Notes: generated from the letters alone by a model not told the origin. 64,000 nt of DNA from Arenibacter echinorum (GCF_003259375.1 NZ_QLLN01000004.1:248001-312000); one strand, 5' to 3'. Positions 28,403-37,965 are shown, numbered from the stretch's first letter. Numbers and translations are program-made.

Positions 28403-29416
28403 TTAAAATCCGCCCTTTTGAGCTATAAAATCCATGGATTCTTCCAAGGTTGGCATAAAGTTGGCACAACCCTTTTTAGTAACCACTTGCGCACCACTGG
28501 CATTACCCATTCGGCAGGCCTTTTTCAAATCCCACCCTTGTAGTATTCCATATAAAAATCCACTGGCGAAGGCATCACCTGCACCCAGCACATTCAATAC
28601 CTCTACTGGAAATCCTGGAACATCCTCTCTGGAACCATCCTTTTGGTAAATACTGGCACCCTTCTCTCCCCGTTTTACGATAAGTGTCTCTATGCCCGAG
28701 GAAAGCAGTTGTTTAATGGATACATCTATATCACCTTTAATTTCCGGGGCGGAAATCTGTTGTTCCTTAATGGTTACTTGGGAGGAATCGATCAGCGTGG
28801 CCGCAAGAATTTCCTCTTCCGTACCAATGGCCATTTTAACCCTGGGCAAAATAGCCCTTACTGTCAGCCCAAAGGCCCTGTAATCGTGCCATTGGTCAGC
28901 CCTAAAATCCAGATCAAGCACTACATCCACATCATTTCTGTTGGCGATTTCCGTGGCATAAAAAGTAGCACTCCTAGTCGGTTCTATATTTAATGCAGTA
29001 CCATTGATCAATAATATTTTATAGTCCGGAATATTGGCTTTGTCCACGTCATCAATATCAACCTGACTATCTGCCGCATTATCCCTGTAATAGACCAAGG
29101 GAAACTTATCCGGGGGCTCTATCCCCAATACCACCGCACTACTCCTAGTGCCATTTTTTACAGGGATGCAATGGGTATTTACCCCTTCCCCTTTCAAGAA
29201 ATTGAGGATAAACTCGCCCACTTTATCGTTACCTACCGCAGTTAAAAGACTGGCATTAACACCCAATCTCGCACATCCCACTGCTATATTCAAGGGAGAC
29301 CCTCCCACAAAGGCATCAAACCCCTTAATATCATTAAATGGCGAACCAATATTCTGTGAATAAAGATCGATACTAGATCTTCCAAACGTGATTACGTCAA
29401 ATTTTTTATCGCTCAT
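28403..29416 (-). CDS. iolC: 5-dehydro-2-deoxygluconokinase
   Basis: A 337-residue PfkB-family kinase that phosphorylates 5-dehydro-2-deoxy-D-gluconate at C6 with ATP, the step before aldol cleavage. The N-terminal FVGGSPLNIAVGCARLG (PfkB signature 1) is at 36-52. The C-terminal NVLGAGDAFASGFLYG holds the catalytic base Asp281 and anion hole. It follows iolB by 6 bp in the inositol operon. Length and signatures fit IolC rather than ribokinase, chiefly through context. Confidence 0.92.
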   Translation of the reverse strand: MSDKKFDVITFGRSSIDLYSQNIGSPFNDIKGFDAFVGGSPLNIAVGCARLGVNASLLTAVGNDKVGEFILNFLKGEGVNTHCIPVKNGTRSSAVVLGIEPPDKFPLVYYRDNAADSQVDIDDVDKANIPDYKILLINGTALNIEPTRSATFYATEIANRNDVDVVLDLDFRADQWHDYRAFGLTVRAILPRVKMAIGTEEEILAATLIDSSQVTIKEQQISAPEIKGDIDVSIKQLLSSGIETLIVKRGEKGASIYQKDGSREDVPGFPVEVLNVLGAGDAFASGFLYGILQGWDLKKACRMGNASGAQVVTKKGCANFMPTLEESMDFIAQKGGF

Positions 29417-29422
29417 TTCTAC

Positions 29423-30298
29423 TTATTGTTTATTCATTTCAGCCGTTACCAAGGGCAATCTTTTATCCTTTGATGTCCAGGAATCGTAAATCCATTCATG
29501 ATCGGGATCTGTTGTATTGGCCAGGCACTGGTCCGTACCGGCCAAGAAATTAAGGTAATAACAATGAAAACCATGTTCCGCTACCACAGGATGAAAACCT
29601 TTGGGTATCAGCACCACATCGTTATGCCTAGGCCTAACTATCTCGTCCAAGGACCTGTCCTTGGTATAGACCTGTTGTATGGCATATGCCTCCGGTTTTT
29701 GAAATTTATAGAAATACGTCTCCTCTTGTATTGGTTCCAAAACCGTACCTTCAGCGTCTACAATGCGTTCATCATGTTTGTGGGCCGGAAAAGAACTCCA
29801 ATTGCCGGAAGGTGTATATACCTCACGCACCACTATTTTGCTACAACCAAAACCCGGTGGCACCAGATCATTGAACTGTCTTGTGGCATTGTCACCTCCA
29901 AAAATAACTACAGGCGTGTCCTCTGGGGTCACAAATTTTGCAGGGAAATCCTCCTCGACCTTGCACCAACCATATCCAATATCCAAACTATCACTCATTG
30001 CCGTTAAGGTGAACGAACTGTTACGCGATAGGTATAGTGTATGGGCCACCCCACTAAAGACGTCCTTTCTGCCATTTTTTGTTTCCCAGTTTCCCTTATC
30101 GCTCTCCACTTTAAAATTACCGCTAAGCAACACTATCACCATTTCGTTATCCTGGGTTTCGTGTTGCCAAGTTTCACCTTTGGTCATTAGCCTAGCCTCA
30201 AAATTGAGGTATTCCCAGTTAGCCGATTCTGGAGTTATCCGGTGATATATCCCTGTTTTTGATTTTGGTTTGATCTGCAAATGCGATTTATGTTCCAT
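29423..30298 (-). CDS. iolB: 5-deoxy-glucuronate isomerase
   Basis: A 291-residue cupin-type isomerase of the IolB/KduI group that turns 5-deoxy-D-glucuronate into 5-dehydro-2-deoxy-D-gluconate. Supporting segments are the N-terminal GIYHRITPESANWEYL, the metal-ligand region WSSFPAHKHDER near residue 165, EETYFYKFQKPE, and VVLIPKGFHPVVAEHG with the distal metal histidines. It is packed between iolJ (9 bp upstream) and iolC (6 bp downstream). Together with those genes it covers the middle of the inositol pathway. Confidence 0.93.
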   Translation of the reverse strand: MEHKSHLQIKPKSKTGIYHRITPESANWEYLNFEARLMTKGETWQHETQDNEMVIVLLSGNFKVESDKGNWETKNGRKDVFSGVAHTLYLSRNSSFTLTAMSDSLDIGYGWCKVEEDFPAKFVTPEDTPVVIFGGDNATRQFNDLVPPGFGCSKIVVREVYTPSGNWSSFPAHKHDERIVDAEGTVLEPIQEETYFYKFQKPEAYAIQQVYTKDRSLDEIVRPRHNDVVLIPKGFHPVVAEHGFHCYYLNFLAGTDQCLANTTDPDHEWIYDSWTSKDKRLPLVTAEMNKQ

Positions 30299-30307
30299 AG
30301 TTTTATC

Positions 30308-31249
30308 TTAAAATCTCAAGTCGCTTACTTTACCTGTAGCTCCTAAAAGATCGAATTTTTCCAGCATAAATTTTTCGTACTCCGCCATATATGTTTTCCC
30401 CGGAATTACGGGATCGAAAAGCTCAGGGGTATCCCTGAAGAATTCCCTATGTACTCTCGTCCACAATAGTCTGGTATCTGTTGCTATATTGATCTTACAA
30501 ACTCCGTATGCAATAGATTTAACAATCTCATCTGGTGCAACTCCGGAGGCACCTTCATTCAAATGCCCTCCTGCCCTGTTAATCCGTTCTATTTCTTCAA
30601 AATTAACGGCAGAGCCACCATGCAACACTATAGGGAATTTAGGCAATCTCCGCTGAATTTCCGCTAATATTTTAAACTGAATACCGTCTCCACCAGAAAA
30701 CTTATAAGCTCCATGACTGGTACCTACCGCTACCGCCAAACTATCACAGCCGGTTAATTCCACAAATTCCTGCACTTCTGAAGGCTGAGTGTATTTGGCA
30801 TGTTTTTCGTCTATAGACAGATCATCTTCAACACCGCTCAGCACTCCCAGTTCTGCCTCTACAACAATATTTTTTTTATGTGCCTCCACTACCACTGCTT
30901 TGGTCCTTTTTACGTTCCCATTAAAATTATCATGGGAGGCATCGATCATTATTGAGTCATAATCGTTGGATTGTATTGCATTAAAAGCATGTTCCTCGTT
31001 CCCATGATCCATATGAACGGAGTACACCGCTTTTGGGTATATTTTGGAAGCAGCCCGAATCATCCCAATGAGCATTTCGGGATGGGCATAATTCCTTGCC
31101 GCTGGTGTAATTTGGACCAGAAAAGGGGCATTTGCCCTTTCTCCCGCACTAAAAAGCCCGAGAACCTGTTCCATGGTAAAAACATTGACCGCTGCTATGG
31201 CATATTTGCCATAACAGTGTTCAAAAAAAATTTTAGATGAAACTTGCAT
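30308..31249 (-). CDS. iolJ: Class II aldolase, 6-phospho-5-dehydro-2-deoxygluconate aldolase
   Basis: A 313-residue class II fructose-bisphosphate aldolase relative. Zinc-site segments are visible: SVHMDHGNEEH near residue 77-87, IMIDASHDNF, VVEAELGVLSG, GTSHGAYKFSG and LHGGSAVN. In inositol operons this paralogue cleaves the IolC product into dihydroxyacetone phosphate and malonate semialdehyde. It is the first gene of the iol operon, and a LacI-type operator lies 93 bp before its ATG. A housekeeping fructose-bisphosphate role is less likely here because of the operon. Confidence 0.9.
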   Translation of the reverse strand: MQVSSKIFFEHCYGKYAIAAVNVFTMEQVLGLFSAGERANAPFLVQITPAARNYAHPEMLIGMIRAASKIYPKAVYSVHMDHGNEEHAFNAIQSNDYDSIMIDASHDNFNGNVKRTKAVVVEAHKKNIVVEAELGVLSGVEDDLSIDEKHAKYTQPSEVQEFVELTGCDSLAVAVGTSHGAYKFSGGDGIQFKILAEIQRRLPKFPIVLHGGSAVNFEEIERINRAGGHLNEGASGVAPDEIVKSIAYGVCKINIATDTRLLWTRVHREFFRDTPELFDPVIPGKTYMAEYEKFMLEKFDLLGATGKVSDLRF

Positions 31250-31341
31250 GCAAAATTTTGATATAATTATTTATACCCTTAATATTTTATACAAATAACA
31301 ATAAATAATTAATCTTTCGAAGAATTTCGTATTAAATGTCT

Positions 31342-31357
31342 ATGCAAAGGTTTGCAT
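31342..31357 (-). promoter_or_regulatory. LacI-type operator in front of the inositol operon
   Basis: On the coding (minus) strand this reads ATGCAAACCTTTGCAT, identical in sequence and orientation to the sites before the GH92 gene and the SusC gene. It lies 93 bp before the iolJ start and 34 bp after the stop of the LacI-type regulator gene. The operon can thus be controlled separately from the regulator. Confidence 0.8.
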
Positions 31358-31390
31358 TATGAAGAAGCTCAGCCTTCGCATTATAATTCC

Positions 31391-32416
31391 TTATTTCTCC
31401 TTGGAAGAGGCCCTTATAACTAGTTCTGGCTTAAAGACCTCCTTTCGAAAATCCAGTATATTATTCTTGTTGTTCAAATGACTTAATAAAATTCTGGCTG
31501 AAAGCATTCCCATACTATAAACCGGTTGCCAAACGGTAGATAAAGAGGGGGTAATAAAAGACGAATGGGGCTCATCATCGAACCCTAGGACGGAAACCTC
31601 ATCGGGAATTTGCAAACCCATTTTTTTTACGATATGCATGGCAGATATGGCTATCTTATCGTTGTAGGCGAAAATTGCATCAGGATGCTTTTGGAGTTCC
31701 AATAACTTTTTAGTGGCCTTTACGGCGTCTTTATGCGAAAACCCTGGAACATGTACAATATAATCCCTATTCACGGGAACCTTATTTTTTTCGAGAGCAT
31801 CCATATACCCCTGTAGCCTTTGCTCTGTAGTACTAAGGTTTAATGGACCTCCTAGGTGCGCTATGTTTTTACAGCCTGTGCCAATTAGGTACTCCACTGC
31901 CTGGAATGCCCCAAAATAATCATCTACCAATACTTTATCTGCCTCCAATCCCGGACAGTCCCTGTCAAAAACTACCACGGGAATACCACTTTTTTGAAGC
32001 CTACGGAAATGATCAAAATTCTTGGTCTCTGATGACGGTGCTACTAAGACCCCATCTATCTGGATCTTGGATAATCTCTTTACAATGGTCAACTCTTCCT
32101 CATAGGATTCGTTGGACAAGCAAATCATAATATTGTATTCGGAATCAACGATTACGTCCTGTATCCCGGTAATTATTGCGGAAAAAAAATGTCCCGTAAT
32201 TTCTGGCACAATCACCCCAATAGTATTGGATTTTTTTTGCAAAAGGTTCAACGCCAAAAGATTAGGCTGATAATCCAATGCTTCCGCCAGTGCCTTTACA
32301 GCGTCCTTGGTTTCTTTTTTTAAAGCCGGATGATCGTTCAAGGCCCTGGACACTGTTGATGGAGCTATGTTCAGCTCGCGCGCGATGTCTTTAATGGTAA
32401 CACGGCCCTTCTTCAT
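31391..32416 (-). CDS. LacI-family transcriptional regulator of the inositol regulon
   Basis: A 341-residue DNA-binding repressor. The helix-turn-helix and hinge at residues 5-60 include VTIKDIARELNIAPSTVSRALNDHP, followed by a periplasmic-binding-protein-like sensor (NTIGVIVPEITGHFFS, VVVFDRDCPG, DAIFAYNDKIAISAM, VSVLGFDDEP). LacI members bind short palindromes and respond to sugars. The gene lies directly upstream of the iol operon on the same strand. A 16-bp palindrome repeats before iolJ, the SusC gene at 37389 and the GH92 gene at 4910, the expected operator pattern. The effector is unknown; an inositol-derived intermediate is likely. Confidence 0.93.
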   Translation of the reverse strand: MKKGRVTIKDIARELNIAPSTVSRALNDHPALKKETKDAVKALAEALDYQPNLLALNLLQKKSNTIGVIVPEITGHFFSAIITGIQDVIVDSEYNIMICLSNESYEEELTIVKRLSKIQIDGVLVAPSSETKNFDHFRRLQKSGIPVVVFDRDCPGLEADKVLVDDYFGAFQAVEYLIGTGCKNIAHLGGPLNLSTTEQRLQGYMDALEKNKVPVNRDYIVHVPGFSHKDAVKATKKLLELQKHPDAIFAYNDKIAISAMHIVKKMGLQIPDEVSVLGFDDEPHSSFITPSLSTVWQPVYSMGMLSARILLSHLNNKNNILDFRKEVFKPELVIRASSKEK

Positions 32417-32680
32417 AATAAATTGTTATTTCCAATTCTAACTATCCTTTTCATATTCCCATTTATTACAAATTGTCAACCTTATAAAACCAAAAATTGC
32501 TATCTAACCAATTATAGTCCCAAATTAACGAATTGCACATTGTAACCAAATTACAACAAAATTTCTAAATGAACGTCCTAAGTTAAGCCCATGAAAAATA
32601 ATAAATCAATATAAAATGAAGCATCTCTAAATAGAATATCTTCAGAATTATCTTGATATCCTAAATAACCCTACAAGCAA

Positions 32681-32710
32681 TAAGGGTGGGCAAAAAATTG
32701 CCCACCCTTA
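32681..32710 (-). terminator. Terminator after the LacI-controlled SusD gene
   Basis: A perfect 13-bp inverted repeat, TAAGGGTGGGCAA / TTGCCCACCCTTA, with a 4-base loop lies 27 bp after the susD stop. Only a short T-rich tail follows on the minus strand, but the stem is strong. Confidence 0.75.
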
Positions 32711-32736
32711 TCACAAGTTAATACTTATTTATCTAT

Positions 32737-34422
32737 CTAATATCCAGCATTTTGAACCAAATATCCATCAAGTATGGATGCACCATCCACTGCACTTTGA
32801 GGAATTGGCATAAGACGTTTCTGTGGATCGGAATTTGTTTTTTCGGTATAAGAGTCCTCATACTTTCCAAAACGAATCATATCCGTACGTCTTTGAAATT
32901 CCCAATAAAATTCAAAACCACGCTCACGATACAATAAATCAAGATCCATGGCATCCAGTGCCGGTGCAATATGCCTAGCGGTTCTAGATGCTCTAACTAA
33001 ATTAACATCAGCAAGTGCCGCACCGGCATCGCCCTTTCTTAACATTGCTTCTGCACGCATCAGGTACATATCGGCTAAGCGCAGAACCACAAGATCGGCT
33101 TGACCTTTGTTTCTACCGGAATCGGAAGTTTTACTAAATTCATACTTCAACACCCTATAACCATTACTATGTGAACTATTGGTAGTAAAATCGATCTCCA
33201 ATGAATGAAAAACTGGATCACCCACCTCGGACCTACGGTTTACAACCAAGTCCACTACATAATTGTCACCATCGCATCGCTCAAAGGGATCTCCACCTTG
33301 ATCGTGTTGCAAACCATACAAAAGGCCTCTATAAATTCCCCTATCCACTTCAAAATCCGCAGCACTCACACAACCCGGTTCATTGATCAGATTATCTTTA
33401 TGAAATCTGGGATCGGCCTCAGCTGGATCTACATCGCCATAAGCATCTACCCAAGTTTGATAAAAATCTGGAGTAATTGCCGCGGCATCCGTTCCGTTAG
33501 CACTAGGAAATTCTGGAAGAGGGTAAAAGTCACCTGACATGGAGAAATAAGCCATACGATTATGACCATCCAAATCTGGACGTTGATCTAAAGCAAAGAT
33601 TAATTCCGTATTGGTATGGTTTTCATCATCGAATATTTCAAAATATTCTGCAGAAAGTGCATGCTCACCAGAATTAATTACCTGGTTGGTATATTGGATT
33701 ACCGCATCCATATCTGCAGGACTGAAATTAGGTGTTCCATAAGGATCCCTATAAACTGCAGCATTTAAATAAATCCTTGCCAATAAAGCCTGAACACCTG
33801 TCTTTGTCATTCTACCTGGCCCTACTGCCGTAGTAGTTGACAGGTCGGGTTCAGCAGCCTTCAGTTCACTTATTAAATAGTCGACCGCCTCACTACCTCT
33901 TAATATTACCGATTGATCATCAATATTATCCTTTACGAATACTAAACCAAATGCGTCCAATAAAATATGGTTGAACCAAGCCCTCATAGCCTTGGCTTCT
34001 GCCAAATAAACCACCGCTTGAGGATTTGTTTCAGTCAATGGCTCCAAGGCATTAATAGCACTTACGGATCTGGCTATATGTTTGGTAACCCCGTTCCAAA
34101 CGTCTTTCATAATGGCATTTCCCGGAGTCATTGCATGACGGTATAAATCCGAAAATTTTCCTCCATCGCCCCAGTCCGTACCACCTCTATAAGGCAATAT
34201 GGCCTCATCCGTAGAGATTTCCTGCATGGCAAAATATATGGTGTGCCTATAAATGTCATTATTTGCATTTGCATACACAGGAGCTATAGCTGCTACAGCT
34301 TCATCAATACCTTCTGTACTAGGATTCAAAGATTCGTCCAAAACATTCTCTTCAAGATCCGTACAATTCCAATTCAATAACATGCTGACGAACAACAGTG
34401 CTAATTTTATCTTGTTTTTCAT
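32737..34422 (-). CDS. SusD/RagB-like outer-membrane lipoprotein of the inositol regulon
   Basis: A 561-residue surface glycan-binding lipoprotein. The signal ends at Cys20 in LLNWNC, and the mature part shows the usual SusD pattern, including AEAKAMRAWFNHILLDAFGL, RMTKTGVQALLARIYLNAA and the C-terminal YRERGFEFYWEFQRRTDMIRFG. It follows its SusC partner by 18 bp and ends before a strong hairpin. The pair sits between the LacI regulator and a LacI-type operator, so it probably delivers the glycan or head group whose inositol moiety feeds the adjacent catabolic operon. Confidence 0.92.
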   Translation of the reverse strand: MKNKIKLALLFVSMLLNWNCTDLEENVLDESLNPSTEGIDEAVAAIAPVYANANNDIYRHTIYFAMQEISTDEAILPYRGGTDWGDGGKFSDLYRHAMTPGNAIMKDVWNGVTKHIARSVSAINALEPLTETNPQAVVYLAEAKAMRAWFNHILLDAFGLVFVKDNIDDQSVILRGSEAVDYLISELKAAEPDLSTTTAVGPGRMTKTGVQALLARIYLNAAVYRDPYGTPNFSPADMDAVIQYTNQVINSGEHALSAEYFEIFDDENHTNTELIFALDQRPDLDGHNRMAYFSMSGDFYPLPEFPSANGTDAAAITPDFYQTWVDAYGDVDPAEADPRFHKDNLINEPGCVSAADFEVDRGIYRGLLYGLQHDQGGDPFERCDGDNYVVDLVVNRRSEVGDPVFHSLEIDFTTNSSHSNGYRVLKYEFSKTSDSGRNKGQADLVVLRLADMYLMRAEAMLRKGDAGAALADVNLVRASRTARHIAPALDAMDLDLLYRERGFEFYWEFQRRTDMIRFGKYEDSYTEKTNSDPQKRLMPIPQSAVDGASILDGYLVQNAGY

Positions 34423-34440
34423 ATCTAATTATATTTTTTA

Positions 34441-37389
34441 TTAAAAGGATACATTCACACCAAAAACAAATGTTCTTGCCTTTGGATAGGCGAACTTATC
34501 TATACCAAAGGATTGAATTCCGTTGGTTGAACTATCAGTATTCACCTCAGGGTCATACCCATCGTAATCTGTAATTACAAATAGATTTTGGCCCGTAAAG
34601 CTTAACCTAAATTCTTGAAGCCAGTTTGAGGCCCACGACATGGATTTAGTGTCGAACGAATATCCAAAGGTCATATTATTCAATCTTAAATAAGAACCGT
34701 CCTTTAAATATCGTGTGGAAACGGCAGCTGAATTAATAATACTTTCTTCTGGATATTCAATCGCAGCAGCCGTAGTATTATTGGATTTGCTCAATAAGGT
34801 TTTATAGAAACTTCCCATAGCCGTATGGTCATAAATTTCATTTCCGGATACTCCATTAAAATTCACATTGAAATCGAACCCTTTATACTTGAAATTTGCA
34901 TAAAAATTATAGGTCATGTCCGGTAAAGCACTTCCAACAATAGTTCGATCCTTTTCGGTTATCTCACCATCCCCATCAGTGTCAGCAAACTCTGAAAGTC
35001 CGTCCGGGCCAATTCCAGTAAATGTTTGCATATAAAAAGCGCCAATGGCCTCTCCGCTTACAAATCCATTAATGGTAGCATCCGTAAGGCCTTGGCCAGA
35101 TGCGGATCCGGTAGTTACAATAGTAAAGGGAGAATCCTCCACTAAATTATCAATAAAAGTGGCATTTCCTCCAAATCCGTAAGACAAACCATCAGGATTA
35201 CGTTTTGAATAATCAAGTGCAACTTCAAGTCCTTTGTTGGTAATGGTCATGTCGGGAACATTGGTCCAATACGTTGGTGCCGGAACAATAGGGTCTACTG
35301 GGACAACCTCCAATAATATATTGTCCGACACTTTATGGAAATAATCTACAGTACCTGTTAAACTACCATCAAATAATCCGAAATCAACACCCACATTGGA
35401 TTGGGTTGAAACCTCCCATTGAATGTCCGGGTTGGCAAATCGGGTATATTCAGATCCCACTGGATAAGCACCATTTTGATCTATTGGATAACTTACATTA
35501 CTAGAGTTACTAACTCTAAAGGAGGCTTTTGTAATTTTCCCTGGAATTTCCTGATTTCCAGTTTGCCCCCATCCCGCTCTTAATTTTAAATCGCTAAAGA
35601 TGGACCCCTCCATAAAATCTTCTTCAATAATTCTCCAAGATCCTGCAAAGGACGAGAACACTCCATATTTGTTGTTTTTACCAAATTTTGAGGAACCATC
35701 AGCTCTTACCGTTGCGGTAAATAGATACCTATCCATAAAACTCCAATTGGCCCTGCCAAAATATGACTGTAATTCGTCTTCATAGGTACTTCCAGTAGGT
35801 CTATGGTCAGTTATATTGGTATCCCCTCCCAGTCCTGGGTTATTACGAGGGTCTATACCAGTATCTGATGGAAATTCGTCAATGGACCAACTACTATTTC
35901 TTGCAAATGTCTTTTGATAGGAGTGACCCCCTAAAATACTTAGATTGTGTTCTCCTACATCAAAAGTATATGTCAAGTAGTTTTCAATAAGGTTATTTTC
36001 ATATTTTCCAAAGGACTGTCTTAAAAAACCTAAATCATTTCTATCACTATTGGCGATAGTTTGCTGATCCCTATCTGACGATCTATTTTCATAGCCATAA
36101 TTTAGTTTGTATACCAGACCATCCAAAATTTCGAAAGAAGGTGCTATGTTAATCAATATTCTTCTAGATTCGGAAAAATCCCCATTATACTTATTGGACA
36201 ATAAAGGATTGTTCCAATTAAGAGGATTGTTAATTTCTCCATCCGCTGTATATGCGTTAAATGTAGGGTTGGTAGAATACCCCAAATTATTATTTCTGGA
36301 TTGATCGGTAAGCGTCGTATTTAAATTATAATCAATTCTTAATCGATTATCCAATAATTTTTGGGTTACGTTAATCCTGGCACTTGTTCTTTTTAGGTCG
36401 GAATTATAAACAATACCTTCCTGATCCTGTAGCCCTAATGAAGCGTAATAATTTAATTTATCGGTACCCCCGGATAAAACCAGATTGTAATTTTGCGTAA
36501 TTGCGGCCCGGGTCAGTTCTTCTTGCCAATCGGTAGAACCTCCTCCATCTATCAGTTCACTCCCAGGAATTGCTGCCACTTCCCTTCGAAATTCATCAGC
36601 ACTGAATACATCCAATTTACGTGCCAGTGTAGAAACACCTACATCGGTAGAAAGTGATATTTTTGAAACACCGGCCTTTCCGCTTTTAGTCGTAATAATA
36701 ACCACTCCATTAGCACCTCTTGAACCATAGATTGCCGTTGCCGATGCATCTTTTAGCACATCAATGGATTCTATGTCGTCTGGATTTATAAAATTCAAAG
36801 GACTTTCACTTGAACCCGTACCTGCCAAGCCAAGAGGAAAACCATCCAAAACAAATAATGGCCCTGACCCTGAACGGATAGTCCCTTGTCCACGAATTAC
36901 TATGCGTTGTCCACTACCAGGCTCACCACTTGAAGAGGTGACATTTACACCCGCAGCCTTACCCTGTATAAGTTGACCTGCATTGTTTACAACTCCTTTA
37001 TTGAAGTCTTCACTGGTAACCCTTTTAACCGCACCTGTTACGTCCTTAATTTTTTGAGTTCCATAGCCAACTACGACCACCTCGTCCAATAATGAGGAGT
37101 CTTCCTGTAACGATATGCTTACATTGCTTTGACCATTTAGCGGTATTTCTGAGGTTGCATACCCTAAAAAAGACACCGCGAGAATTGCGCTTTCATCCGA
37201 TACTTGAATGGTAAAATTCCCATCAAAATCGGTGGTAGTTCCATTCTTAGTTCCTTTTTCCAGCACTGTTGCACCTGGCAAGGGAACATTCTGTTCATCG
37301 GACACCGTACCGGTAATAGTGGTCTGTGCCCATGATGTCATAGATGTGCCTATCACAAAGACAAACATCAAAAATTTCAGTTTCTTCAT
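34441..37389 (-). CDS. SusC/RagA-like TonB-dependent receptor without STN domain
   Basis: A 982-residue outer-membrane importer. A signal peptide ends near TSWAQ. A carboxypeptidase-D regulatory-like domain spans about 23-105 (VPLPGATVLEKGTKNGTTTD), a plug about 110-225 (DEVVVVGYGTQK, VLKDASATAIYGSRGANG), and a long barrel ends in TFVFGVNVSF. It has no STN domain, and no ECF sigma or FecR gene adjoins it. Instead the palindrome ATGCAAACCTTTGCAT lies 83 bp upstream, so a LacI-type repressor should control it. This fits one regulon with the inositol operon. Confidence 0.95.
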   Translation of the reverse strand: MKKLKFLMFVFVIGTSMTSWAQTTITGTVSDEQNVPLPGATVLEKGTKNGTTTDFDGNFTIQVSDESAILAVSFLGYATSEIPLNGQSNVSISLQEDSSLLDEVVVVGYGTQKIKDVTGAVKRVTSEDFNKGVVNNAGQLIQGKAAGVNVTSSSGEPGSGQRIVIRGQGTIRSGSGPLFVLDGFPLGLAGTGSSESPLNFINPDDIESIDVLKDASATAIYGSRGANGVVIITTKSGKAGVSKISLSTDVGVSTLARKLDVFSADEFRREVAAIPGSELIDGGGSTDWQEELTRAAITQNYNLVLSGGTDKLNYYASLGLQDQEGIVYNSDLKRTSARINVTQKLLDNRLRIDYNLNTTLTDQSRNNNLGYSTNPTFNAYTADGEINNPLNWNNPLLSNKYNGDFSESRRILINIAPSFEILDGLVYKLNYGYENRSSDRDQQTIANSDRNDLGFLRQSFGKYENNLIENYLTYTFDVGEHNLSILGGHSYQKTFARNSSWSIDEFPSDTGIDPRNNPGLGGDTNITDHRPTGSTYEDELQSYFGRANWSFMDRYLFTATVRADGSSKFGKNNKYGVFSSFAGSWRIIEEDFMEGSIFSDLKLRAGWGQTGNQEIPGKITKASFRVSNSSNVSYPIDQNGAYPVGSEYTRFANPDIQWEVSTQSNVGVDFGLFDGSLTGTVDYFHKVSDNILLEVVPVDPIVPAPTYWTNVPDMTITNKGLEVALDYSKRNPDGLSYGFGGNATFIDNLVEDSPFTIVTTGSASGQGLTDATINGFVSGEAIGAFYMQTFTGIGPDGLSEFADTDGDGEITEKDRTIVGSALPDMTYNFYANFKYKGFDFNVNFNGVSGNEIYDHTAMGSFYKTLLSKSNNTTAAAIEYPEESIINSAAVSTRYLKDGSYLRLNNMTFGYSFDTKSMSWASNWLQEFRLSFTGQNLFVITDYDGYDPEVNTDSSTNGIQSFGIDKFAYPKARTFVFGVNVSF

Positions 37390-37471
37390 ATTTTCATGGT
37401 TTAAATTAGTTTTGTCATAACCAATTTAACACTAATTTAACGATATCGGAATTTTAAGGACTTTAAAAACT

Positions 37472-37487
37472 ATGCAAAGGTTTGCAT
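37472..37487 (-). promoter_or_regulatory. LacI-type operator in front of the SusC gene
   Basis: The coding strand reads ATGCAAACCTTTGCAT, then AG, as at the iolJ site. It lies 83 bp before the SusC start. It is the third identical copy, in the same orientation to its gene as the others. Confidence 0.8.
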
Positions 37488-37946
37488 TGCTTTGGTTGGG
37501 CAGAAATTTCTTACGGACATATATCCCTTAATGCCTAGTAAAAAATCACAAGAGTCCATTGTCAAAGACCTTTAATTACGCTACCGATTAATCAACACTT
37601 GGTTATTCTCGGCAAAACTATATAAATGCAAGTACGAAAATGAAGCGGTATTGTGATTTTACCTTGGCTTTACAGTTTAATAACAAAGACCTGGTTTTGT
37701 TGTACAAACATTTATAAGCACATCATATATAGGTATGTGCCGGCAATGAATTTACACAGTAGTTGCTGACGAAATCTATAAATTTCATCACTAATGGATT
37801 CACTGAACTGTAGTTATAGTGATGTTTTCCCAGCTAGTAGTTTGGTTGTAATCCCAATGAAGTGCCAAATACCCATATTTTTAACAGGGTAACCATAACT
37901 TAACATTATAGTACCATGTTCAGGCTATTATGATGAAGTGTAAAAT

Positions 37947-37965
37947 CGCTAAATTAAATTTAGCG
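37947..37965 (-). terminator. Possible terminator after the outer-membrane barrel gene
   Basis: CGCTAAAT / ATTTAGCG form an 8-bp perfect stem with a 3-base loop, and GATTTTAC follows on the minus strand. It lies about 120 bp after the stop at 38083, so the link to that gene is uncertain. Confidence 0.4.

Noticed and set aside
1485-32519. A 15-base direct repeat (TAACCAATTATAGTC) at 1486-1500 and 32505-32519
   Set aside because: An exact match of this length between AT-rich intergenic stretches is expected by chance in 64 kb, and the two contexts share nothing else.
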